DNA of 64,000 bases from an uncultured Allomuricauda sp. (GTDB taxonomy: Bacteria; Bacteroidota; Bacteroidia; Flavobacteriales; Flavobacteriaceae), in NCBI RefSeq assembly GCF_947499695.1, contig NZ_CANMPQ010000003.1, positions 186,001 through 250,000 on the forward strand, written 5' to 3'. Position 1 is the stretch's first letter. Every line of letters starts with the position of its first letter. This document shows positions 1-9,479 of this stretch, piece by piece. Made by a program: the position numbers and the translations under genes. Under the pieces are notes generated by a model, which worked only from the letters and a program-made list of their open reading frames with translations, searched no databases and was not told where the DNA came from.

Positions 1-2358
1 TTGTATCGTTCAGGTGATTTATCTTTTGTGCCACTATCCTTTCATGAATCTGGAAAAATTGACATCGTAAGCTCGGCTGAAAAACCAAAAGACAATGATA
101 AGGTTAAGGACGATGCTTTAGTTCTGAATGTAGGCGTAGATAACGAGATAGAAGAAGTAACCTTACTCTATCGTGACGGCTTTTTACCTACTACACATGA
201 AGTTATGGTAAATGGCACTAACGTGAGTTTATCGTATGGAGCCAAACCTCTTGAAACACCTTTTTCAGTACAGTTGAATGATTTTCAATTGGAACGATAC
301 CCAGGTTCTGAGAGTCCATCCGCCTATGCCAGCGAGGTTACCGTTTTGGATGGAGATACCAAGATGCCTTTCCGAATTTTCATGAACAATGTTTTGGATT
401 ATGGTGGATTTCGTTTCTACCAAGCCAGCTACGACACCGACGAAAAAGGAACGGTTTTATCCGTTAACCATGATGTTTTGGGCACCAACGTTACCTATGC
501 GGGTTATTTTCTAATGATGATTGGCATGTTCTTTACGCTATTTGGAAAGAGTTCCCATTTTATGGCCATCAACAAAAAGTTGAAAAAATTAAAAACGAAA
601 AAGGTGGTCACCACCCTATTCCTGATTGGAATGATGAGCACAAATCTTCAGGCGCAACAGTCGAATGATACCATTTCGATTTCTGAATTAGTCGCACATC
701 AAGTCATTGAAAAACAGCATGCGGCGCTCTTTGGCCGATTGATGGTACAAGATTTAGATGGAAGGATAAAACCAATCAATACCTTGGCTTCTGAGTTTTT
801 GCGAAAAGTTTCCCGTAAACCCTATTTCAAATACAACGGCGCTAGCGAAGAGATTCGTTTGGATGCCAATCAGGTATTTCTTGCCATGCATGTTGCTCCG
901 GGAGCTTGGCAACAGATTCCCATCATAAAAATAGATAAGAAAAAAGGCGGAAGTTTTTTTGATTCTCTAAAGATTACCGATGAAGGTTTAATTGCCTTTG
1001 ATGATTTAATAAATCCTAGTGGCGATTATGTACTTACCAAAGTGGCGGAAGAGGCAAACGCTAAAAAGCCGGCAGAGCATAACGAGTTTGATAAAGAGAT
1101 ACTCAAGGTAGATGAACGTTTTAATATTCTGTTCAACATTTTTTCGGGCAACTATTTAAAAATTTATCCCAACAGTCTAGATGAAAAGGATACGTGGTAT
1201 AGTTATACCCATCATTTTAGGGACTTTCCTGCTGAGGACGCTCGTTTTGTACAAACCATAACTCCTTCTTATTTTAATGATTTGGCAGCCAAAAAATGGG
1301 CAACGGCAACAGAGAAGTTGTCCTATATTGATACCTATCAAAGCACCTTGGGCAAGGATATTATTCCTAACGATCAGCGAGTGGAAGCCGAGTTGTGGTA
1401 TAATGAAATGAATCTCAATTTTTGGTTGTTCCAAGTCTTTTTTACATTGGGATTTGTACTGCTGGTATTGGCCTTGGCCAAAATATTCGTGCAAAAACGT
1501 TTTGTGGATGTTCTGTGGAATATTCTAGTTATCCTTTCCCTAATCAGCTTTCTCGTATTTACAGGAAATATATTGCTGCGTTGGTATGTAGCTCAACATG
1601 CTCCCTGGAGCAATGGTTACGAAATGCTGGTCTTTGTAGCATGGGTTTTAATGCTATGTGGATTAATGACCTTCCGAAAATCAGATTTCTCATTGCCTTT
1701 GGCAACACTATTTACAGGCTCTCTGTTATTCGTTAGTTATTTGGACTGGCTAAGTCCGGAGATTACAAACTTGATGCCTGTATTAAAATCCTTCTGGCTG
1801 AAAGTGCATGTAGCAACTATTGTTAGTAGTTATGCTCCTTTGGCCTTATCTGCAGTCTTAGGCTTTATGGTCTTGATTCTAATGATCATTGAAACCAAAA
1901 AATCTAAAGATGCTATCAGCATTCGAATCAAAGAATTAACCTATATCAACGAAATATCAATGACGATTGGTTTGTTCGTTTTGGCCGTCGGTACTTTCCT
2001 TGGAGGTATTTGGGCCAATGAATCTTGGGGTCGCTACTGGGCTTGGGACCCAAAGGAGACTTGGGCCTTGATTTCTATTATTGTTTATGCGGTGGTTTTG
2101 CACCTCCGTTTTGTTCCTGCATTAAAAAGCAGGTATGTCTTAAATGTAGCTAGTGTTTTTGCATTTGGATCTATCATTATGACCTCTTTTGGAGTAAATT
2201 ATTATTTATCTGGATTGCACAGTTACGCAGCAGGAGACCCTTTACCTGTTCCTAAATTTGTTTATGTCCTAGTCGGGATTGTCGTGCTCGTAGCCTTATT
2301 GGCTTTTATCAAGAATCGGACATCAACTGAAAAGGCCACGTTGTTATTGAACGATTAG
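1..2358 (+). CDS. Cytochrome c biogenesis protein, ResB-CcsA fusion (5' end outside window)
   Basis: System II cytochrome c maturation: the ResB/CcsA complex carries haem across the inner membrane and attaches it to apocytochrome c. The reading frame is open from base 1, so the N-terminus is missing; the fusion family is usually over 1000 residues and 785 are visible. Residues 1-190 look like the C-terminal part of ResB, ending in a membrane segment near 165-185. A long periplasmic stretch follows (220-460), then a multi-span CcsA domain. The haem-handling tryptophan-rich motif WGRYWAWD is at 676-683, and candidate haem-ligand histidines are His603, His701 and His740. A decayed copy of this gene's 3' end lies downstream at 3085-3249. 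Confidence 0.93.
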   Translation: MYRSGDLSFVPLSFHESGKIDIVSSAEKPKDNDKVKDDALVLNVGVDNEIEEVTLLYRDGFLPTTHEVMVNGTNVSLSYGAKPLETPFSVQLNDFQLERYPGSESPSAYASEVTVLDGDTKMPFRIFMNNVLDYGGFRFYQASYDTDEKGTVLSVNHDVLGTNVTYAGYFLMMIGMFFTLFGKSSHFMAINKKLKKLKTKKVVTTLFLIGMMSTNLQAQQSNDTISISELVAHQVIEKQHAALFGRLMVQDLDGRIKPINTLASEFLRKVSRKPYFKYNGASEEIRLDANQVFLAMHVAPGAWQQIPIIKIDKKKGGSFFDSLKITDEGLIAFDDLINPSGDYVLTKVAEEANAKKPAEHNEFDKEILKVDERFNILFNIFSGNYLKIYPNSLDEKDTWYSYTHHFRDFPAEDARFVQTITPSYFNDLAAKKWATATEKLSYIDTYQSTLGKDIIPNDQRVEAELWYNEMNLNFWLFQVFFTLGFVLLVLALAKIFVQKRFVDVLWNILVILSLISFLVFTGNILLRWYVAQHAPWSNGYEMLVFVAWVLMLCGLMTFRKSDFSLPLATLFTGSLLFVSYLDWLSPEITNLMPVLKSFWLKVHVATIVSSYAPLALSAVLGFMVLILMIIETKKSKDAISIRIKELTYINEISMTIGLFVLAVGTFLGGIWANESWGRYWAWDPKETWALISIIVYAVVLHLRFVPALKSRYVLNVASVFAFGSIIMTSFGVNYYLSGLHSYAAGDPLPVPKFVYVLVGIVVLVALLAFIKNRTSTEKATLLLND

Positions 2359-2448
2359 GCAATCTAGATGAGAATCCACTACGCGCCAATGGAAACTCCA
2401 AATAAATACGTATTTTCATTCTTCAATGCTAATAAACACAAATACATT

Positions 2449-3081
2449 ATGATCAACCTTAAAACTCCTTTTTTAATGATTACGGCTGCGATTGTATTGA
2501 ACTCATGTGGTTCTTCATCCAAAGTGGTCAAGAATTACACCCCATACAACGATATATCTGGCCTTACCTTGGACACCAAAGATGCACCAACCCTAGTTTA
2601 CATACGACCCGGAGCACCCGGTCTTGATGCGTATGATACTTTTATGGTAGGTGATATAATTCTAGATGAACGAGACTCCAGACTTATCGATATCGATACT
2701 GAAGACCTTGTGCGCATTCGTACTTACTTTGGGGAAAGTCTGGAAAAACATTTGATGGAAAAAGGCTATGAGATAGGCAGCGGACCATCGAACCAAACCT
2801 TGGAAATGTCATTTGTTCTATCCGGAATAAAAGCTCCCAATGCTTCTGCCAATGTTACCAGTGTAATTTTACCAATAGCTCTGAAAGTAGGCGGAATCAC
2901 TGTTGAGGGCTCTTTTAAAAAATCCTCTTCTGACCGTACAGATGCTGTTGTGATAAGCACCTCAAAAGGCAGTCGCTTTGCGAATGCATCTCCATGGTCG
3001 ACTTGGGCGGACGTGGAATCTGCCTTAGATCAATGGGCACAGGGCATTGCGAATGCTGTGGATAAGGCACATGGAAAGTAA
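2449..3081 (+). CDS. DUF3313-like lipoprotein
   Basis: Predicted outer- or inner-membrane lipoprotein of unknown role. I place the start at the ATG at 2449: it gives a lysine followed by a hydrophobic stretch and a lipobox (VLNSC, Cys20), whereas the upstream in-frame ATG at 2368 adds 27 residues that spoil the signal peptide. The mature part, about 190 residues, has a pattern seen in DUF3313 proteins: a short segment mentioning YIRPG, an alpha/beta region with repeated acidic residues, and a C-terminal region ending in an amphipathic helix with WAQGIANAVDKA. It sits between the cytochrome maturation gene and a decayed copy of that gene's end, so it may have arrived by a local rearrangement. 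The DUF assignment is from memory of the family and is not certain. Confidence 0.75.
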   Translation: MINLKTPFLMITAAIVLNSCGSSSKVVKNYTPYNDISGLTLDTKDAPTLVYIRPGAPGLDAYDTFMVGDIILDERDSRLIDIDTEDLVRIRTYFGESLEKHLMEKGYEIGSGPSNQTLEMSFVLSGIKAPNASANVTSVILPIALKVGGITVEGSFKKSSSDRTDAVVISTSKGSRFANASPWSTWADVESALDQWAQGIANAVDKAHGK

Positions 3082-3084
3082 AAT

Positions 3085-3249
3085 ATGACAAGTGTTTTTG
3101 CTTTTGGATCTATCATTATGACTTCTTTCAGCGTAAACTACTATTTATCAGGATAACACAGCTACACAGCAGGAGGTCCCGTACCTGTTCCTAAATTTAT
3201 CTATGTTTTGATTGCAGTGGTAATAACTGTGTCCTTAATTGCTTTTTAA
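3085..3249 (+). pseudogene. Decayed duplicate of the ccsA 3' end
   Basis: Bases 3091-3246 align without gaps to 2152-2307, inside the cytochrome maturation gene above, at roughly three quarters identity by eye. Translated, the copy keeps VFAFGSIIMTSF, NYYLSG, then a stop codon (TAA replacing the Leu codon before the haem-ligand His), then HSY, AGG, PVPVPKF and YVL, ending in TAA. Most differences are at third positions or are conservative, so the fragment seems to derive from a homologous functional gene rather than a very recent copy. It has no complete domain and is not expected to be functional. Confidence 0.8.
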
Positions 3250-3450
3250 AGTTCATAAATCAAAATTGAAGACTTCTTTAAATTAATAATGCAATAAGAA
3301 ATTGATTTTCATGATTCTGGACTTGACTTACTTATCAGTATTTTTAGAATATTAGGTCAGCACATAGGAATGGATACTACTCGATTTTATATAGATTTCT
3401 TAACGCTGACGCGGATGTCATTGCAATTACCGGTTTAAAATGGTATACAT
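3250..3450. other. Intergenic stretch, nothing recognised
   Basis: Together with the pseudogene this fills the 369-base space between the lipoprotein and the pyruvate-kinase-like gene. It is AT-rich, with no ORF of useful length, no hairpin terminator and no clear TAnnTTTG promoter. It may be further decayed sequence, since it continues the broken ccsA copy. Confidence 0.5.
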
Positions 3451-5283
3451 ATGGAGGTAGAAGAGGAAAAAAGAAAAGAAGGTAAAATAGAGAAGTTAAT
3501 TGCAAAAATTGAACTCATTGTAGCAGCCATAAAGTCAAATGAGGAGGAGGCGAAGCATATTTTAAGCAACATACACCCCATATACCAAGAAAGTGCGCGC
3601 AACCTAATTCACTATACAACCTTCAGGCAGTTTGACCTGAGGAGCGTTCAGAAAAAGCTACAGAATTTAGGGTTTACCAGACTTGCCAATGCAGAAGGTC
3701 ACGTAATGTTCAGTTTGGCAAAAACGAGATTTAACTTGTATAGCTTGTTAAATGATATGCCTTTGGAAACCATGAAACCCGGATTGACCATAAAGACCAA
3801 AAAGAAGTTGGTGGCAGGCCACACCAAAGAACTTTTTGGTAAACGCAAGGGTCGTAGAGTCCGTATTATGGTAACGCAACCCACCGAAGCTGCTTACAAT
3901 TATCAAATGGTTTTGGACATGGTGAAGAATGGTATGAACTGCGCAAGAGTCAATTGTGCCCATGATGGCCCAGAAATTTGGAAAAAAATCATCTTACATG
4001 TAAAACAGGCCTCGAAGGAATTGGAAAAGGATGTAAAGATTGCCATGGACCTTGCAGGCCCGAAAATCCGGACTGGAAATATAACCCCAGGACCAAAGGT
4101 TAAAAAGTTTAGCCCAAGAAGAGATGTTTTGGGAAATGTGGTAAAACCTGCTCTATTGATTCTTGTTTCCAGTATTGAAAAAGACTCTCCATCGAATAGC
4201 CTACCCTTACCTATGGAATGGTTACAAAAATTATCTACGGGAGATAAATTAACGTTAAGAGACACACGAAACAAACGAAGGAAGTTGGAGGTAGTACATA
4301 TAGCTCAAGACGAAGTGCATGTGCATTGTTATAAAACGGTCTATATAAGCACAGGAACGGTGATACAACATGAAGATGAGGGATTGGAAGAGGCTGTCGT
4401 TGGGGAACTTCCTACTATTGAACAATCTATCTTACTCAAGACGAACGATGTCCTTATAATTACCAAAGAAAATACTTTGGGAAATCCTGCAGTATTCGAT
4501 GAAGAGGGGAATCTTATTGAGAGGGCAAGTATATCATGTCAGGTCCCCGCCATTTTTGAGAGTATAAAGGAAGGGGATACCATTTTATTTGATGATGGTA
4601 AGATTGAAGGTCGGATAGAATCAATATTCCCTGACCATCTTGAAGTACGGATAACAAGAGCTTCGCTTAAAGGTTTAAAGTTAAAGGCCGAAAAAGGTAT
4701 AAATTTTCCCAAGACTGCTTTGGGAATCAGTGGCCTTACTGCCAAAGATAAGCTTGATCTTGAATTTGTGTCAAAGCATGCGGACATCGTAAACTTCTCA
4801 TTTGTAAACTCTAGGAAGGATGTCGAGGAGCTGTTGACAGAATTGGAAAAGTGGGATGCTGTCAATAAATTAAGTATTATTCTTAAAATAGAAACCCGAT
4901 TTGCCTTTGATAACTTGGTAGAGATATTATTGGCGGCCATGAAAGTGAAGTATATAGGTGTTATGATTGCAAGAGGGGATTTAGCAGTTGAAACAGGGTG
5001 GGATTCCATAGGAAAAGCGCAAGAAGGTATTTTGAACTTGTGCGGTGCTGCACACATACCTGTAGTTTGGGCCACCCAAGTTCTTGAAAACTTCGCCAAA
5101 AATGGGTTGCCCTCCAGGTCTGAAATAACGGATACAGTAAACTCACTTCATGCTGAATGTGTAATGCTGAACAAAGGACCTTATATTAATGAGGCACTAC
5201 AATTGCTAAATAAAATCCTGTCTCAAATGGAGCAGTTTCATGACAAAAAAGAATTGATGCTTCCAAAAATCGGCAAATTATAG
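3451..5283 (+). CDS. pyk: Atypical pyruvate kinase, long N-terminus, no C-domain
   Basis: Pyruvate kinase converts phosphoenolpyruvate and ADP to pyruvate and ATP. The barrel starts only near residue 132 (VRIMVTQP, in the place of the usual CTIGP-type motif). Substrate and metal motifs follow: NGMNCARVNCAH, DLAGPKIRTG, KIETRFAFDN with the catalytic lysine, MIARGDLAVE, and ATQVLEN. Usual bacterial enzymes have about 470 residues and end in an allosteric C-domain. This one has 610, with an extra N-terminal helical segment of about 130 residues and an enlarged middle region, and stops about 50 residues after ATQVLEN, so the C-domain is missing. The family is therefore clear, but activity is an inference. 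It converges on the PAP2 gene. Confidence 0.85.
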   Translation: MEVEEEKRKEGKIEKLIAKIELIVAAIKSNEEEAKHILSNIHPIYQESARNLIHYTTFRQFDLRSVQKKLQNLGFTRLANAEGHVMFSLAKTRFNLYSLLNDMPLETMKPGLTIKTKKKLVAGHTKELFGKRKGRRVRIMVTQPTEAAYNYQMVLDMVKNGMNCARVNCAHDGPEIWKKIILHVKQASKELEKDVKIAMDLAGPKIRTGNITPGPKVKKFSPRRDVLGNVVKPALLILVSSIEKDSPSNSLPLPMEWLQKLSTGDKLTLRDTRNKRRKLEVVHIAQDEVHVHCYKTVYISTGTVIQHEDEGLEEAVVGELPTIEQSILLKTNDVLIITKENTLGNPAVFDEEGNLIERASISCQVPAIFESIKEGDTILFDDGKIEGRIESIFPDHLEVRITRASLKGLKLKAEKGINFPKTALGISGLTAKDKLDLEFVSKHADIVNFSFVNSRKDVEELLTELEKWDAVNKLSIILKIETRFAFDNLVEILLAAMKVKYIGVMIARGDLAVETGWDSIGKAQEGILNLCGAAHIPVVWATQVLENFAKNGLPSRSEITDTVNSLHAECVMLNKGPYINEALQLLNKILSQMEQFHDKKELMLPKIGKL

Positions 5284-5292
5284 GGTCATTGG

Positions 5293-6189
5293 TCAAAAAC
5301 GTGCTGTAACACCAAGTCGGTTCGGAGAAAAACTTAGGTTCCAACTTACTTTTTTCTCCTGCTCGTTATATTTCTCACTATATCTGCCGTCAAGATAACG
5401 GTCAATGGATTCGACCGTAAAAATACTGATGGCAATACCTAAGGCAACATCTGTTAGCCAGTGTTGTCCATCCCATAATCTAGAAATACCAGGAATCAAA
5501 CCAGCGGTATAAATACCGGTTTTAACCCAAGGGTTTTTGAACTGCTTTGCAATTGCATATGCATTGGTGAAAGCGAGCATGGCGTGACCTGATGGGAAAG
5601 AATGGTAATTTCTGCTTGAGTTGAATGGGTCAAAAGTATCCTTGGTTTTCCCACTTACTGGACGAGCTCTTCCCACAAGAGATTTGGTCAATTGTTGCAA
5701 TAATCCTACAGAGGTAGCGGAGGCCACCAATAAAACTCCTGTACGCCTTAATTTTGGGTTTTTAATTAATAAGCCTGTCAAGTAAACTCCTCCTGTAAAC
5801 ATATAATTGTATTGTGGGCTTCCAAATTCGCTTCCGTAATCTCTAATGAACATAGGAATCCCTTCTTTTTGTCTAATCGAAAATTCGGAGGTCTCCTCAT
5901 CAAAAATGTACAATAGACCAGTCCCCGCAGTGATGGCCCCAAATATTCCCCACTGTTTTCCTTGCCAATGTATTGGTCTTGTATAAGAATAGCCTATGCC
6001 TCCAAAAATACTGCCAACATCATATTTAAATAACTGCCAGTTAGTTTGAGCAACATCATAAGTATTCTGTGTTTGGGAAGAAACGGGTTTTTGACCATGC
6101 ACTCTGACTAAGCCCATAAGAGAAAAAAGCAAAATAAGAATCATCTTACTTTTCTTGCGAAAAATTTGATTTTGCACATACCTATCCAT
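5293..6189 (-). CDS. PAP2-family membrane-associated phosphatase
   Basis: Predicted lipid phosphatase or related acid phosphatase acting at the membrane or in the periplasm. The three signature motifs of the family are intact: K169-x6-R176-P177, P199-S-G-H202, and S236-R237-x5-H243-x3-D247. An N-terminal hydrophobic stretch follows KKSK, and Met16 (6144) would give a more conventional signal peptide than the first ATG, so the true start may be 45 bases further in. Hydrophobic segments lie around 80-100, 130-160 and 225-260. The substrate cannot be read from sequence; undecaprenyl pyrophosphate or phosphatidylglycerol phosphate are the usual options. It is transcribed alone, convergent with the pyruvate kinase gene. 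Confidence 0.9.
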   Translation of the reverse strand: MDRYVQNQIFRKKSKMILILLFSLMGLVRVHGQKPVSSQTQNTYDVAQTNWQLFKYDVGSIFGGIGYSYTRPIHWQGKQWGIFGAITAGTGLLYIFDEETSEFSIRQKEGIPMFIRDYGSEFGSPQYNYMFTGGVYLTGLLIKNPKLRRTGVLLVASATSVGLLQQLTKSLVGRARPVSGKTKDTFDPFNSSRNYHSFPSGHAMLAFTNAYAIAKQFKNPWVKTGIYTAGLIPGISRLWDGQHWLTDVALGIAISIFTVESIDRYLDGRYSEKYNEQEKKVSWNLSFSPNRLGVTARF

Positions 6190-6523
6190 AATGTAATAAT
6201 GGTGTTAAAACTGGTAAATTAGCATTTTTTTTATAATTTCTAAAGCCCTTAATACCATTGTGTTCTACTTTTCCCAACCAGAATTACATGGTGATTCAAA
6301 AGAATACATTTCGAAGTAAAAGATTCTAATTTTTGGCAGCCCATGAAAAGATTTAAACGAATGTCTATTGTGCAGAGCGTCTTTTTCAAAACAGGTGATT
6401 GAGATGGTCTACAAATTTATAGTTTGTAATTATAAGGATATCAAAATTGAACAACTATTAAGCACTTTTAATGTCCATTATCCAGTTGATATCTGTACCC
6501 ATACTCTTTCGAGAATTGGAAAT
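6190..6523. other. Intergenic stretch between PAP2 and protease genes
   Basis: 334 bases, AT-rich. I see no RNA gene, terminator hairpin or repeat. A 44-codon plus-strand ORF (6404-6538) overlaps the protease stop and is not supported as a gene. Confidence 0.5.
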
Positions 6524-7534
6524 TTAATTTCTCAATAAGATTACTCTTCCATCCCTTAGAATTTCCAGAGCGATAGGGTCGCCAGGCTTCAATGAATTTG
6601 CAAAATCGCCTAACTTGGTCAAAGTTTCATCAGTAAATTCAAACCGAATTCCATTAACTGCAAGAATAATATCTCCACCCAGTAATAATGTCTGCTCCGC
6701 TATTGTTGCCTCAATGGTTCCACCACGCAGACCCATTTTGCCATATGGGGAATTCGAAACAACACGTTGCACTAATAAAGCGTCGTTCTGGGGCACGTTC
6801 AGCATTTTAGCGCTTTCACCTGACAATGGTACAACCTCTGCTCCAGTCCAAAGTATTTTCTTGTCCAACAGCAGTTTTTTTGCAATATTCGATGTGGCTG
6901 CAAAACCAATTCCTTGAAAACCTCCCGTAATTGTCTTAATATGACTAACAATTCCAATAACCTCTCCTTTTAGGTTAAACATTGGACCACCGGAATTACC
7001 GGTATTGATGGCCGCATCTGTTTGAATATATTCAGCATTGGTAAAAGGATTTTTATCTTCATTATTCTTAATTAAACCGCTGATATATCCAGATGAAAGC
7101 GAATGTCTTAATCCAAAAGGGGCACCAACAACAACAACCTGCTCCCCTATCTTACTTTGATCTGAATCCCCTAGGGTAGCAGTAATAGCATTTTTCTTAG
7201 GTGTAGTTAAGGATATTAATGCGATATCGGAATTTTTAAATGAAGACACAACCTTGGCTTCAATGATTTCTCCATCTAAAAACTGAACTAAAAGTTGTTC
7301 GGCTACATCAACCACATGTGCTGCCGTCAAAATTTCAGTATCTGAAATTAAAAACCCAGAACCCAAGCTTTGGGAACTAACCATTTTAAGGGAGGCTCCC
7401 TGTTTCTCAAGTTTTTTTTCTTCTGAAAAAATAACAACCACCGAAGGCCGTACTGTTTCATATAGTTTAGATAAATCCTGTGCTTTAGAGGATGTATAGA
7501 GTAATATGGTAATACCCAATAGTAGATAACGCAT
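6524..7534 (-). CDS. HtrA/DegP-like S1C serine protease with PDZ domain
   Basis: Periplasmic trypsin-like protease of the HtrA group, degrading or chaperoning misfolded envelope proteins. I choose the ATG at 7534, which starts a normal signal peptide (MRYLLLGITILLYTSSKAQ); an upstream ATG at 7600 would place 22 polar residues in front of it. The catalytic triad is visible as LTAAHVVD (His), NSDIALI (Asp) and NTGNSGGPMF (Ser). A single PDZ-like domain takes up the last 100 residues (PYGKMGLRGGTIEA, GGDIILAVNG). At 336 residues it is closer to single-PDZ DegS-type proteins than to DegP, but it lacks a clear retained membrane anchor. It has its own transcription unit. Confidence 0.92.
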   Translation of the reverse strand: MRYLLLGITILLYTSSKAQDLSKLYETVRPSVVVIFSEEKKLEKQGASLKMVSSQSLGSGFLISDTEILTAAHVVDVAEQLLVQFLDGEIIEAKVVSSFKNSDIALISLTTPKKNAITATLGDSDQSKIGEQVVVVGAPFGLRHSLSSGYISGLIKNNEDKNPFTNAEYIQTDAAINTGNSGGPMFNLKGEVIGIVSHIKTITGGFQGIGFAATSNIAKKLLLDKKILWTGAEVVPLSGESAKMLNVPQNDALLVQRVVSNSPYGKMGLRGGTIEATIAEQTLLLGGDIILAVNGIRFEFTDETLTKLGDFANSLKPGDPIALEILRDGRVILLRN

Positions 7535-7751
7535 GTTTGATTTATTTAAGGGCTTACTAGCCCATCCTTCTATAATTTCTTTTAAATATACTGATGTCAT
7601 TCAAACCCTTACTAGTTGAATTTACGCATTTACTGGGATAGGGAAAAGTACCATCTTCTGTAATATTAAATTTTGAAAATATATCTGTACAAACCTAGAA
7701 GTTACTATGATAAATTGTAATATTAACACACTTCTTGAACAAGAAAACTAA

Positions 7752-8804
7752 ATGAAGTCAAAATTCATCAGCATTACCAAAAGTTATCTCCTTGGTTGGT
7801 TTGTTGCTAACGTAGTCTGGTTTTTGGGCACCAGTGTCAACAGTAATCAATCGGACACATTTAGCAGTGGACCAGGGAGTCTAGTCCTTTTTTTTATTCT
7901 CACATGGATTTTCCAAGGCTTGTTTTATGGAATTCTTTTTGGATTAATTGACAAATTCATAAAAGGCAGAGTTCCCTTTTTAAAGCTTCAGTTTATTGTG
8001 CTTTTGACACAGACCGTCATGGCGATTTTTCTTGTATTAATTCTTTTTCAAGTGTTCAAGGCTTTTGAACTTGTAAAAGATATTGTTACGGTACAAGATT
8101 TTTTCACATCTCTTCCAGAAGTATGGCTTGGCTTTATTTATGCGTTAATTGTAAACTTCACAATTAACCTATTTATTCATATTGATTGGATTTTAGGAAG
8201 GGGCAATCTTTTGAATTTGATAAAAGGTCGGTTTTATTACCCCAAAGAGGACAAACAGATATTCATGTTTTTAGATCTTAAAGGATCAACAACTTTGGCG
8301 GAAAAATTAGGGAATGTAAAGTACAGCGAATTGATTCAAGATTGCTTTTATGATTTAGCGGTAGTTGCCAAATTTGGAGCAAAGGTATATCAATACGTAG
8401 GCGACGAAGCAGTATTGACATGGAGCTTGGAGGATGGACTTAAATACAACAATTGTGTTAAAGCCTTTTATGCCTTTAAAGACGAACTTAAAAGAAAAGA
8501 AGATTACTATATTTCAAAATACAATGAAATGCCTGTTTTTAAAGCGGGATTAAACTCAGGAATCATCACAGTTACTGAAGTTGGAGAAATTAAACGAGAG
8601 ATTGCCTACCATGGTGACACCATAAACACTGCGGCAAGACTTCAGGGAGAATGCAATAAGCTAGGAGCAGATTTTATTATATCAGAGACATTGCTGCATA
8701 GTTTAGAAAAGGATTCTTCGATTAACACAAAATTTGAAGGAGAAGTTGTTTTGCGAGGAAGGTTAGGACAAATTAATATGTTCTCTATTTGGAGAAACAA
8801 CTAA
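7752..8804 (+). CDS. Membrane-bound class III adenylate/guanylate cyclase
   Basis: Predicted nucleotide cyclase making cAMP or cGMP. The first 150 residues hold about four membrane helices (near 10-30, 45-70, 80-105 and 125-150) with no recognisable ligand-binding domain. The cytoplasmic catalytic domain runs from about 170 to 345: the first metal aspartate is in MFLDLKGST, the second in YVGDEAVLTW, followed by AGLNSG and HGDTINTAARLQ, the last being the transition-state Asn-Arg region. This matches a class III cyclase of Flavobacteria in length and order. Substrate specificity is not determined. Its stop codon abuts that of the potassium channel gene, which converges from the other strand. 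Confidence 0.9.
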   Translation: MKSKFISITKSYLLGWFVANVVWFLGTSVNSNQSDTFSSGPGSLVLFFILTWIFQGLFYGILFGLIDKFIKGRVPFLKLQFIVLLTQTVMAIFLVLILFQVFKAFELVKDIVTVQDFFTSLPEVWLGFIYALIVNFTINLFIHIDWILGRGNLLNLIKGRFYYPKEDKQIFMFLDLKGSTTLAEKLGNVKYSELIQDCFYDLAVVAKFGAKVYQYVGDEAVLTWSLEDGLKYNNCVKAFYAFKDELKRKEDYYISKYNEMPVFKAGLNSGIITVTEVGEIKREIAYHGDTINTAARLQGECNKLGADFIISETLLHSLEKDSSINTKFEGEVVLRGRLGQINMFSIWRNN

Positions 8805-9476
8805 TTACGTTTTGGACTTATTAATAAATTTCCCCACTACTACAGCGGTAATAATAACGAGATAAAACTGCCCCATTAATCCAATTAAAATGGCTGCTTT
8901 TTGTGCAAGGGGTGTTACTGGCAATATATCTCCATAGCCGATGGTCATCATGGTAATAAAGCTAAAATACATGAGTTGTTCTGTAAGCGTATGTGGTAGA
9001 GTCTCTTGCATGGCCAATAGTCCTCCTCTAAATGACTCAGGATTGGCCAGTTCAATACTCATGCAAATAAAGAAACCTATGAGACCCAGTGATATAAATC
9101 CACTTATCAGACCATAAATTACCGTTTTGTTTACTTCACGGGTTTGCCATACCTGTTTTATGATTTCAAAGGTGACTACCAAGTAAAAAGAGAAATAAAT
9201 ACCAAACTGAATATAACTGGTAGTCAATGACATTTCATGGGTTGCCGTTGCAATGCCAATAATTGTTCCTCCAATTAGTAATAAAATAAGAAAGAACCAA
9301 AACACCTCTTTTTGTTTGTATATTAAAATAATACCAGCAAGTAAGTTCAATTGGAAAAGAATGGGGGCTAGGGTATCCTCAAAAAAAGCTCCAGGAATGA
9401 ATAGTGAGCCAAATAAAATAGCCATTTGGGTGATAAAGAAAAACTCAAAACGATATGAATATAGCTTTTTGAACAT
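8805..9476 (-). CDS. Two-TM-type potassium channel family protein
   Basis: Predicted inner-membrane ion channel. The selectivity filter TIGYGD lies near residue 185 in MMTIGYGDILPVT, preceded by a pore helix region (TEQLMYFSFIT) and followed by a final membrane helix (AAILIGLMGQFYLVIITAVVVG). The N-terminal 150 residues contain four or five further hydrophobic segments, so it resembles the short bacterial ion_trans_2 proteins with extra N-terminal spans. No cytoplasmic RCK domain is present. The start lies 3 bases after the stop of the RND transporter gene, so it may be the last gene of the efflux operon. Confidence 0.88.
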   Translation of the reverse strand: MFKKLYSYRFEFFFITQMAILFGSLFIPGAFFEDTLAPILFQLNLLAGIILIYKQKEVFWFFLILLLIGGTIIGIATATHEMSLTTSYIQFGIYFSFYLVVTFEIIKQVWQTREVNKTVIYGLISGFISLGLIGFFICMSIELANPESFRGGLLAMQETLPHTLTEQLMYFSFITMMTIGYGDILPVTPLAQKAAILIGLMGQFYLVIITAVVVGKFINKSKT

Positions 9477-9479
9477 TTC

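Noticed and set aside
4539-5099. 186-codon minus-strand ORF inside the pyruvate kinase gene
   Set aside because: Antisense shadow of a clear coding gene; no recognisable domain and serine-rich composition typical of reverse frames.
6404-6538. 44-codon plus-strand ORF between the PAP2 and protease genes
   Set aside because: Short, overlaps the end of the protease gene, no promoter or family pattern.
7752-9476. Cyclase and K+ channel as a functional cyclic-nucleotide-gated pair
   Set aside because: The genes converge on opposite strands, and the channel has no cyclic-nucleotide-binding domain, so only chance adjacency is supported.
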